A DNA stretch of 64,000 nt. Origin: Brugia malayi. Lineage: Eukaryota > Nematoda > Chromadorea > Rhabditida > Onchocercidae. Below, piece after piece: positions 49,172 to 61,200 of this stretch. Location of the stretch: the NCBI RefSeq assembly GCF_000002995.4, contig NW_025062477.1, positions 3,878,649 through 3,942,648 on the forward strand, in the 5' to 3' direction. The notes below the pieces were generated by a model that saw only the letters and a list, made by a program, of their open reading frames with translations, searched no databases and was not told where the DNA came from. The position numbers and the translations under genes were made by a program. Positions within the stretch are counted from its first letter, which is position 1, and every line of letters starts with the position of its first letter.

Positions 49172-52100
49172 ATGGTACATCATCAACAGCAAAATAAAAA
49201 TAAACAACAACAATCGGGAAGTAAAATGAATGGTGATAGTATGATGAGTCGTTCGTCATCTACCGATAGTAATGGTTTCCCGGTGAAAGATGCTGACACT
49301 ATCAAACTTTTTGTTGGACAAGTAAGTCCTCTTTCCGTTTTGTTGTTAAATACAAGAATATAGCCTTAAATGAACACTGAACTCAACCAATATTTGTCCA
49401 TTTGGTGAATTTTTAATCAGTGACCAGATGTCCATCTGTCTATTATTACAGATAAAGCAGACATAACCATCTGACATCTTCTCTCTCACTTTAATGGTCA
49501 AGCTGTTAAACTAACTTTGCTTTTTTCAAAACAGGAAAAAATCAATACAAATTCTTCTTTGATCTAAAAATCAAATAATCTTTGTCCTTTTGTTCTTCCT
49601 TACATCCTCCAATCAAATCACTTTCCCTTTTCTCCAACATTCATCATTTGTCATATAGAAGAATCCATAGGGATAGAAATAAAACTTGCCAGTGCTAAAA
49701 TAACATTGAAATTTATTTTTTTTTTCAAATACAAAATTTAATCTGAAATAAACTAAACAAGAATGAGATCTGTTTACAAATTTATGCAGACTACTGTAGA
49801 AAGGAGAAAAAGACGTGTGCCAATCATTTTTATTATGCATCAACCAATCAGCTTTCAATCCGCAAACTACATGTACTTCTTCATAAATGAATGAAATCAT
49901 CGTCCCCCTTTTTTTTTTTTTTATGAAATTTTTTGATGATATGATTTGATATGTTCAGTTTAATTAACCGGAATAAATGATTTCGAGAATTCCCGATGAA
50001 TAATTTCAGAATTGTGTTAAATGTTAAGTATTTTTCTCCTTTTAGCATACTTAAAATGTCATAGAAATAGTGTAAATCATTAAATAGCTTAACATATTGA
50101 TAAATCAAAAGTTTTAATCTTATTTTTTTTAAAGAATATTATCATATCCATTTCATACTGCTACTACAATCATAACTGTAATGATTGAAATTCTGATTAA
50201 AATTAAATTTGTCAACACTAATAAATTTATCAATAATATTTTAACTCAAACAAGTTTGAAATAATTGAAATTTTGTACAATTGTGATTTCAAATAATAAA
50301 AAGCAATCATTTGAAAATTTTTTTTTATAATTTAAGCTATAATTATTGGAATATATCTGATACCATAAGCAAAGAAGCAATCAATAATTTTATTTGACCC
50401 TTTGGCAACAGCTCGATTCTTTTGTTGTACAAACATAATTTCATATAATAAAAATAATTTTATCTGAAATAAATGTGAAGACAGAGAGAAAAAGTTTTTT
50501 GAATAATTATTTAGGAAATGAAGTTTGTTTAATTTTCGAATGAAAGATTCTTTCATTTTTTTATTTCGAATAAAAGAGATGTTAAGAAATATTTGAATCT
50601 ATAATTTTAGAATTTAATTAATTACATCAAGATTGAAATACAAATTTCTTACTTAAAAACTTTTTTACTGCTATCAACAGTTATCTTTCATAAATCTCTA
50701 TAAAATTTTTTCAAAATTTTTTTTCAGATTCCACGCAATTTGGAAGAGAAAGATTTGAGACATTTGTTTGAAACTTTCGGCAAAATTTATGAATTTACAA
50801 TTCTAAAAGATAAATACACGGGTTTACACAAAGGTTGTGCATTCCTAACGTACTGCCATCGTGACAGTGCCGTCAGATGTCAAGCTGCCTTACACGATCA
50901 GAAGACACTTCCAGGAGTTAGTTTTCATATTTATATAAAATTTCAACAATTATAAATTTGAAAAAACAAAAATCAAAAGATTGTTTTTTTAATATATTTG
51001 TTACAGTAGTATAGAAAAGTTCAGATATGATATATCTCTCTTATGTTTAATCATTTTGTGAATTATACTTTCGAATCTGTCATCAATATTTTCATTTCCA
51101 AACAATTGTTTTTTGATTTATAAGAGTGATTATTTTAGAATTAATTGCTGAAAATAGTATCCATATAAAAAGTAAGTAAATATGTAATTATATAAATCAA
51201 AGGTAGTTCATGATAATACTAATATCTTAAGCAAAATAGCACAATCAGAAAGTTTCTTGATCTGCAAAATATTTACATAAACATAAATATAAGTTATTCT
51301 TTCATCCAATAGCTCATAATTCTATAACCTTGTAAATTTTTTAAAAAAATAAATGAACAAATAATTCAAAATGTTGTCAAAAACATTTCAGAAATTTGAT
51401 GATAGCTTTCAAACTTTCAGATAATGAACTCTTTCCAACTTATGACTTCTTATTAGTAATAATGATAGTTAGCATTACCCTGATGCTCATTATTACTGAA
51501 AGTTAAGGAAGTTGACAATTTTAATTAGTGACAGGTAGATAAAGCAATAATTTTTTTCATTACTTTCATTAAAATTACCTTTATTAAAGTACTTTCATTA
51601 AATAACCTTGTCAACAAGTAGTCATACATTACTGAAATGTTTTATTTCAAATAAGCATAAAATGAAGTTTAGATTTCAATAAATAGAAACAGAATGCTTC
51701 GTAATATGATTTTATAAAAAATACGAAATTAAGTCAAATACTGATCTTTTCGTGATATCGATCCTTTGATCACTGTATGGATACATGTGTGAATGAATGT
51801 CTTTGATAGTAAAGCAACTTAATTGAGAATAATTTCTTAGTTTTCTTCATTACTTAACAGTTGAGTAAACCGGAAATCTGGTAAATTCAAACATTTGTAT
51901 CTTCCGGAAACTAAAAATTTAACTTTGCATTATGAAAAACGAAATTAAATGTCAGATTTGAAAATTTGAAACTTATTTGCATTACCTATCGAAAATTCCG
52001 TTGTCAGTCGTAAATTTGATAGGGAAAGAAGCTTAGAAAGAAGGATGCTGCTTAAACCAATCATTGAAAAGGTTTCGAAGTTCTTTTCTAGTTGGTTCGA

Positions 52101-53737
52101 TTTAGGAATGAAATCCTTCCTCTCTTATCCTCTGCACTATAAAAGAACTGAACTTTCTTCTTTATCTCCCTCTCTCCCTCTCTCTCTCTCTCTCCCTGTC
52201 CCCTCTTCTCTTATATTTTCTTGAAATTCATTTTAGCTTTCTCTTCTTTTCTTTTCTCATTTTCATCTTCAATTTGAAAATTAGCCAAATGCTAGCAGTA
52301 TTGGACCATTGCTTAACTTAGCTACAATCTTAGCTCCTATTGCCATCCCATTCATTTCATCACTGTGTCTTGCCGGTTATTTCTACCGGAAGCTAATTGA
52401 TTCTGTGCTGCTTAACGTACAGTAGATTAAACAATGGAGCAAGACAAATAATCCATAATCATTGTGGCCAATAATTCATTAATTTGCTAGCACTCTTCTA
52501 AACAATGATTGCACTTCAGGCAAGTTTTTAAGTAAAAAATATTTGTGATATTTACTACTTTTCAAATTTATAGCTATTAATAGTCTTATTAACATTTGAC
52601 TATGGTTTTTTTCTAAATTTTTTTATTTAATTTATATTTAATTTATATTTTTAATTGTTCTAATCTATTAGCTTCACGAATGAATGTTTAGAAGAATTCA
52701 AAGTATTACAATTTTCTAAAATATGCAAAAGTTTACATTGCAACTTTCAGAAAGATTGAATAAACCGATTTTTTTTTTGTTAATTTTTTTTTCTTTCAAT
52801 AGCATTTTTTCCTTTTTCCTTTATTTCAAATTTTTTCAATAAAAATTTTCTTCAGTCTTCTAAAATCTCATATTAAGAAATTTCAAACATTTCAGTTTGA
52901 TTCGTATTGCAAATAAAATTTACATTTTCTCTAAATCTTCATCTAATGAAATAAAAGTTTTTTTTTTCTTTTTTACACATAATTGTTTTTTTCAAAAAGC
53001 AGATTTGTTCAAAAAAAAAAAAAAAAAATTTGTAAACAATTTATAAAATTCAAAAAAGTTCCTTCAATAAACAAATTTAAAATGAAAATTTAAACTTATA
53101 TCATTTAAATTTTTATTGTTTAATATATCAGAAGAAGAAGAAAGAAATTAATTCGCATAAATTTATAGTTGTAATTTGAAAAAAAAAAAAAAGATGTACT
53201 TTCAAGACATTCACATTTACATTCAATTTTAGATGAACCGAGCAATGCAGGTAAAACCGGCAGATAATGAAAGTCGTCCTGAATCACCAAAAAATGCTGA
53301 AGAGAGAAAGCTTTTTGTTGGAATGTTATCCAAACAACACAATGAAGACGATGTCCGTTCTTTATTTGCTCCTTTTGGTGTCATTGATGAGGTAAATTTC
53401 AAAAAAAAAATTTTCCTTTTTTTTTTTGTGAAAAAATTTGAATTGATAATTCATTATGATTACGAATTTGATAAATATCTTGAAGACTATTTTGTTAGAA
53501 TTCTGCAAATGATTAATTTCAATTATTAAAAATTTAAAAGTATTTGTATGATTTCTATTTTTTTTTTTTTTTTTCAATTCAGTAAAGAAAGGTTTACAAT
53601 ATGAAAGAAAATTTTCTTCCAAAGTAAACTTATATCATCAATTGCTGGATAATAAATTTTGTCCATGAGATAGAGATAAACATTAGTAGTAGCTAACAAG
53701 TAATCATTTTCAATTCACTGAATACAAAGAGAAAGGT

Positions 53738-53774
<37 letters not shown>

Positions 53775-56700
53775 AAAAAAGATGATTGAATCTTTGCATT
53801 CCTTTTTTTGAATTCCTCAGATTCTCTTTTCCTAGGCTTCTAACATTTTTCTTCATTTTCTCTTCTTACATACTTCTCTAGCAAAAAAAAAAAAAAAAAA
53901 GAATAAACAAATTACTTTTCTCTTTTTGGTTCTTCCTCATCATCTATTATTGTCATCTCCTCTTTTTCCAAATTGCATCATTTCTGGCTAAAGTCGATAA
54001 TTTTCTTTAAATCTTATTCCTTCTCATTTCTTTTTAACTCATTGTTTATTGATTTACGACAAATTTTATTCTTCTTTACTTTCCATTTGTTTGAAATGCT
54101 CTGTAACAATTTCTAAATTTCAATTTTTTCTTTTTTTCTTAATGTATTTCTTTTTTTTTTTGCACTGAAATTATAGCACACTGAATTGATTTGTTCAAAT
54201 TATATATTCCAATTTACCTTCTCAGTGATCAGAAAAAAAAAATAAAGAAAAAATTAGTTATTTATAATTTTTCTCTATTAGAATGACACTATTACTACTA
54301 CAACTGGTCATTTTCATTGCTTAAAATTTTAAATTCTGTTTATCGTTAACAAGAATTTAAAAAAATTTATTCAATAAGATTGCAAAAATTACATCCATTT
54401 TCAAAGATTTAAAAAAAAGAAAGAATATTTTATGAAATTTGAGGTGACCGTACTTCGAGGTGCTGATGGTCTATCAAAAGGATGTGCATTTGTTAAATTT
54501 GCGACACATTCACAAGCTGCTATGGCAATTAACGCTCTCCATGGTAGTCAAACGATGCCAGGTGCTTCCTCATCATTGGTCGTCAAATTCGCTGATACAG
54601 AAAAAGAGCGACAATTACGCCGAATGCAGCAAATGGCTGCTCAAATGGGTCTATTAAATCCGGTACTTGTTAATCAAGCGGGCGTTTATAATACCGCATA
54701 TCAACAGGTTCGTAAATATAGCCAAGATAAAATTAAACTACAGTCTTAATTAGAATTAAACTACAACCTTAATTAATTGTTTAATTTCAATTGTAAAGTA
54801 TATTTAGAAATAAAGTAAAAGATTAGAATAGATTTGAATAACTGAGATATTTGCTAATGTTTCATATAAATTTGGCTAATTAATCCCTGAGGAAAACACA
54901 TCTATATTATTCTAAAAAATTTACATTTGGTCTTATTTTCATAGAAAATTGTTAGCAGAAATTTGAACTCAAAAATATTTTAATTCATAAAATTTCAGCT
55001 ACTACAACAGCAAGCTACACTTGTAGCAGCGCAAACAGCTGCAGCTGCTTATTTTCCGGTTGCTATGGCACCACAAACAGCGGTAGGTTTTTGTTTTTTT
55101 TTTTTTTTTTTTTTTTTGGAGAAAATTATGCATGCAATTGTGTGTGTAAGCTATCATCGATTATTCCTCAACTTACCCATATATTTTGTCAATTTTTCAA
55201 CTTACCCACGTTTTTTTTTTGTCAGTTTCTCAGTTCAATTCATTACAAAAATTCAGTGCTTGTTTACTATGATCAATTTATAGCAGTATAACAATATTTG
55301 TTCATGCAGCGTCTGATATTTTAATTGTATGTTTGGCCTAAATTAATAGATTGAAAATTTGTTCAATGTTACATTTTAAATGACCGTAACATCTGCTCCA
55401 GCTAATATCATCTGTCCTCTCATTAGATGTGCGTGTGTGTGTGTGTGTAATGAATAATTTAAATAATGTAGAAGGATTGATCGAGAAGAATGAACTAATT
55501 TAGATGAAGAATAGAGAGAGAGGGATGAAAAAGAGAGGGAAAAAGCCATGAAAGAGAGAGAGAGAGAGAATTGATAATACTAGTAATGATAGGTAGATAG
55601 GTTCAATTATAATCATTAAGATGAATGACAGATATGAAAAATGCAGCATTTGGCTATTTTGAGAAGTGCCATCTTTGCAAATGCACTTATCTCTGTCTCG
55701 TCAGAGACATTTTTTTTTTTAATTAACCGCAAGGGAATGAAATAAGAAGGAAGAGGAGAAGGAAAAATGAAAAAGTTATAAAATATAATTTTGAATTTCT
55801 TATTCTTTCTCTCTTTCCATTCTTTACTTATTTCTTTTGTTATCTTTAGATCATCATCCACAATTTTAGCTAACAGCAGCAGGATTAGCCGGAACAACAA
55901 ATCCGGCAACATTCCTGACACAACATCCGTTACAGCCACTCTCAGCACTTCCACTACAGCAAGCTAATTCTGTTCAAGCAATTTCCGCATTATCACAACC
56001 TTATGCACCCGTTGATTATGCTGCAGCTGCAGCTGCAAGTGTTACACAATATGCACGTAAGTTTATCATTATGTTATATAGAAAAACAAAATAAATTATA
56101 TTCACGTAAAACGTAACTTGTATTCACGTGAATCATTAATACTTATTGCTATCTGATGATTATCTTTATTAATTAGAATTATTTGTAATAGATACTTTTT
56201 CCTAACTCAAACATAGCAAATTTGCAGCTTCAAGCACTGCAGCAGCAGTAGCTGTTGATTCGACAGCGTACACGCTACCAGCTAGCGGAACATTACCTGC
56301 CGGAACAATATCTACGGTAACGCTGCCTTCCGCTTACAATCCTTTGGTCAGTCTTGAACAGCAAGCAAGTAAGAATGCATTTATGGATGTATGAATTAAA
56401 AGGAATTAACCTAATGCTAAGTGAATAAATTAATGATTATCTTTATTAATTACATGGTAAAAAAAATATATTAAGGAAATGTAAAATTACTTAGTTACAG
56501 AATACTAAATATATTATTGTCTTTTAATTAGAAAAAAAATTTATCTTGAAATTGTGTTTTTTCTTTCTTTTTATAGATCCATACAATCAAGCTTTGCAAC
56601 AAGCAATTGCCCTTCAGCAAGCAGCTATTCTTTTTCCAGGAGCGCAAAAAGAAGGTATGAATTTGGTCTATTATCAATGATAAATAAAAATATTTATTTC

Positions 56701-58271
56701 ATTGCTAGAAATTAAATATTAAATAAATTATTAATTGAAACTGTGCAAAAACATATGAAATAGGAACATTTGTGTTTGAGTAGTAAGTAAAATATTATTT
56801 TCTCGGATATTTTGGTTAGAAAATGATTAGATTTAAAGCTTAAATACTGAAATATTTATACTCTGCTTTCTCAATCAAATTTTAACTTTCTTTTGAGAAA
56901 AATTTCAGCTATGAAAAACTTTTAAGATTCGTGAAATATTGTTTTATCTAACATTTTTGCAAAAAAAAAAAAGAGTTACGGAAATAATCAATCATAGAAA
57001 ATCTAATTTTATTAAATTTTTGGCATGCAAAATTTTTGCAACGATTTTTTTCATCTTTATTAAGTAGAATGTGCAAAAAAAAAAAAAAAAATGACACTTA
57101 AAAATTTTTGTTGATGAATAAAGAGTATGTGAAAATTTGCGCTTTTCATTCGTATAGAAATTTAATTTTGTCATATTTTTGCTTTGCTTGTTCAGTTAGC
57201 TTCGTTAGCATCTGCTTGCACTATATCGATTTGCAATTTTCTCTCCTGGCGCAAACAACAACCACTATATTTAGTTATTGAAAATAATGAGAATGAGAAA
57301 TGATAAAAGCAATCTCCGGAATTAATTCCTATTTCAATCCTGAATCCTTCTCCCTAATACCTATTTATGTTGTGTTTCTGCTTTTACTAAAAATTTTCTC
57401 ACTGCTCTTTGTTTAACATTTATTTTTAATGCATTATTTGAAAAATATAAATATAAACTTTTCTTCAAAAGAAATATAAACTTTTCTTCAAATCTATTTT
57501 ATTTCACATATACTTTCATATTGTTTTTTTTTTTTTCTCCATTATTTGCTTATAAAATATCAAATCATAATTTGAAATCTTCTTAATGTATCATGCAATT
57601 TTTGATAATTAAAATTTTACTGATCATTAAATTTATTTCATGCTAAATTATTCAAATAAACGAATATTTAAATGGCTTCTTTTTAGTTTTGGGTCCAGAA
57701 GGATGCAATTTATTCATCTATCATTTACCGCAAGAATTCGGTGATGCTGAACTAATGCAAATGTTTATGCCTTTTGGGCATGTGATAAGCGCTAAAGTTT
57801 TCATTGATAGGGCAACCAATCAGAGTAAATGCTTCGGTGAGTTTACTTTTCTTTTTTTGTTTTTTGTTTTCGTTTTTGTTTTTGTTTTTGCTTAAATATT
57901 CACATTTTAGCAAAATTCATCGATTCATAAAATGTATATAGTACGTAACTTCATTGTATCTTACTAATTAGGTTGCATGCGGACGTCAATATTTAGGTAA
58001 TAGTTGAATGTGTATCACGTGAATAATTAATGAATTAAAATTTCACATTAATACAACCATCACAATGATTTATATCACTAAAATAGTAACGGTGTTACAG
58101 TAAGATAGTAATCTTGGCACTGTAATACAGTACCGTCCTATCAATTCAGGTTTCGTCTCCTACGACAATACCGCCTCAGCAATGGCAGCAATTCAGGCAA
58201 TGAATGGCTTCCAAATTGGCATGAAACGACTCAAAGTGCAATTGAAACGACCTAGAGATAAACCGTACTGA
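49172..58271 (+). CDS. etr-1: CELF/ETR-1 RNA-binding protein (three RRMs)
   Basis: CUGBP/ELAV-like splicing and translation regulator; binds GU-rich RNA. In C. elegans, etr-1 acts in muscle. Exons 49172-49321, 50728-50916, 53233-53391, 54444-54707, 54999-55082, 55870-56056, 56228-56368, 56577-56654, 57687-57836 and 58150-58271 keep phase and give 507 residues. RRM1 (about 44-120): RNP2 LFVGQI, RNP1 [11 protein letters not shown]2 (about 140-215): RNP2 KLFVGM, RNP1 KGCAFVKF. A long Ala/Gln/Pro-rich linker follows. RRM3 (about 422-500): RNP2 NLFIYH, RNP1 split across exons 9 and 10, and the family ending [14 protein letters not shown]. The first three introns are long (about 1.4, 2.3 and 1.1 kb). 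Exon 4 has a weak acceptor (TTTGAG), and linker exons look suited to alternative splicing. Confidence 0.93.
53739..53769. repeat. (GA)n microsatellite in etr-1 intron 3
   Basis: About 15 GA units. CT or GA tracts also occur at 52163-52196 in intron 2 and at 55554-55570 in intron 5, and (GT)n at 55432-55448. Confidence 0.85.
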
Positions 58272-61200
58272 GCAAAAATGAATATAGTTCAAAAAAAAAA
58301 AAAACAAAATTTAAAAAAAAGGAGTTTGTGTTGTCAAGTCATGAGAAGAGACTTTTGTCGTGTCTCGTTATGTTTTTGTCTTCTTTAGTCAATCACAAAA
58401 AAAAAAAATTTCGTCGCATATTTTCTAAATAATCGTTCATTTGTTTGTGTTCTGCTTGGATATCGTTTTGTTTTTCTGGACAATTTGAAGTAATATTTTT
58501 CGTTTAGTTTCATTTTTTTTTTTTTTTTTTTACAATTTGCGCTGCTTCTTATTATCAAATTGATATGTTCTCGAGGAAAGCATTATTAGTGATACAATTT
58601 TCAAAATTGATAAGCTTGACAAATTTCATATCAAAATTTTTGCAATTTATTTCAACATAATAATCTACCAAAGCAAAATTCCAAAATTTACATTTATCAA
58701 AAAAAAGAAGAGAGAGAGAGAGAGAGAAAGAAAAAAGTAAAAATTTTTAACAATTATGATAATTAAGTGTTATTTAATTGACGAGACATAATCACAAAGC
58801 TTTGCTATCACTATTTACCTTTGCTAATAAGCGAAATAATTAATTGGTATTAAATATGATTGTGGTGTATGTATAGTAAATTTGATATGCATGTTTTCTT
58901 AATATTAAATTTTATTTGTTGTTATATGTTGTGAAAGTTGTCCCATATCATTATTTATCATATCCATTGATCTTCTAAAAACAATTTGATCATCAAAATG
59001 GAACCATGATGGCAATTATCTCAGACAACTAACTAAACCTATCCTATTGTTCAATTTTGGATATTTATATTAAAGTTATCCTTGTTTGTAAGATTATCTT
59101 ATCAATTTCTTACCTACAACAAGCTTTTCATCGTCTATTTTTCATTCATAGCTTTTTTTTTTGTTTCTTTTTCTTTTTTTTTTTTTAAAAAAAAATATTA
59201 TTGTGATGTTTTTGCTATAATTGTGATTGTTTTTGCAGAATAAGAGAAATGAATGAAGAGTGAGCATTATTAATTCTTTTTCTTTTTTGGTTAATTTAAA
59301 TTTGTCAACTTTTATTTAATTATTTTTTTTTGTTTTAATGCTGAATGACAAAAGTTTATAAAAAAAAAAAAAACAAAAAATATTTATGTTTTATTTCAAT
59401 TTTGCTCTCTCTCTCTCTCTCTTTTCTCAATTCCTTTTCTTAAATCTGCAAATTAGAGATTGTGTAACAGTGGTAAGTAATGTTGTGACAGCTAAAAAAA
59501 AAAAAAAAAGAAGAAGAGAAAATTTTTGTTTTTTAATGAAACCAGTAATGTTAATTCCGATGCAAACAACAAAATGCAAATCCTGAATTCCGGATCTGAA
59601 GTACAAAAAAAAAAAAAAAATACATCAACGAATTTTTGGTGGAATTCTTTCTATCTCATTGTCGCACTAACGCACACACTCTCTATTTTTGATCACTGAA
59701 AAAAGGTGTGACACCTTTTGCACGACCTCCCGTTTTTATATCTTTGTTTGATATTATATTGCATGCTAATTATTTTTGAACAAAAAAATCTTTTTCAAAA
59801 TTTTAATTTACTATTCAATTTCTGCATATTTCAAAAAAAATTTTTAAATTTATAATGCTCAGTGGTTTTTTTTTTCTTTTCTAGAAAGCCAGAGCTTAGC
59901 TTATTTGTTACTTTGAGAAGAAAAGAAAATTAGCAAATTTTTTCAATCAATTTCATTTTCAAATTATATTTTTTCACATAATATTAAGAATATGCAGAGG
60001 TTTTCTTTTCAATAATGTAAAAAAGAAAAAGAAAGAATTAAATTTTTTTTAACAAAAATTTTTCATTTCATTTCATAATTTTCATTTTTTTTTTTTCAGA
60101 TTCAATGAATGATAAGCTCAAGTATAATTCTATTTCGATTTTAATTTACTTCATGAAACATTCCATTGGTGTACAGGAATCTCATATTTTCTCCCAAAAA
60201 ATGATAGAACTTTTGGCGAAATGCGATAGTTCGATAACTGAATTTTGTCATAAAAGTACCGTAATATCTTAACATTTATAAAAGAATCAATCATTTTTCA
60301 ATATTAAATTTGTCCCAGTGCTATTTTTAAAATTATTTATTATTGGTCTTTTGTCTGTGATCTCACTTTTTTTTTTCAATTTTGTCAGGTTACAATTTTT
60401 TTTTCCTTTTTTCAGTAATTTTAATAGTATCAGTAATTTAAGCAAACAAATAGCATTTAGTATAAATCAATTTAAAATTTCTTATAATTCTGTTTTGAAA
60501 ATTTTAATCTATTAAAATTATAAATGATTAATAATTACCAGTTGATAAGAAATGATAATTTGAAAACAAAATAAATACTTAGTTATAGAAAGTAGGAATT
60601 AAAATATTTAACATAAATATTTTCCTCATCCAAAAATTTTATCCAAAACGATTTCTTTTTTTTTCTCTCTCTCTCTCCCTCTCTCTCTCGCTTTTACTCT
60701 CTTATTTTCCCTTTTAATATTTTCTATCTAATTTTGCTCATATTATTTCATTCATATACTAAATTTTGTTATATATGAAATTAATTTTCAATAAATAATT
60801 TCCTTTCCTCTTGAAGAACTATAATTTTGGAATGTATTTTCTCATAATTAGCAAAGAAAAATGTCATTCTTAAATTAAATTTTCAACTTTTTTGCTATAA
60901 TTTCAGAATTTCATTTTTTTTTTATTTAATTAGTAATTAAGCATTTTATTAAAATGAATCATTAAATGCTTATCGTACTTTGCTTTTACATTCGTTTATT
61001 TAAGCATCTAAAAGTAATTTATTAAAATTTACATTTATAAAAAATGGTTCTTCTTGGGAATTCCATTGTTTTTGTTATAGAATTGTGTAAATTAATTCAT
61101 TTCATTTCATTTCAATTCTTTTTTTTTAATTTTGTATTTAAATGATCGTGAATTTTAGTGTCATATAAACAAACTATTTAAGCTATCAGTTATGCTTTCC

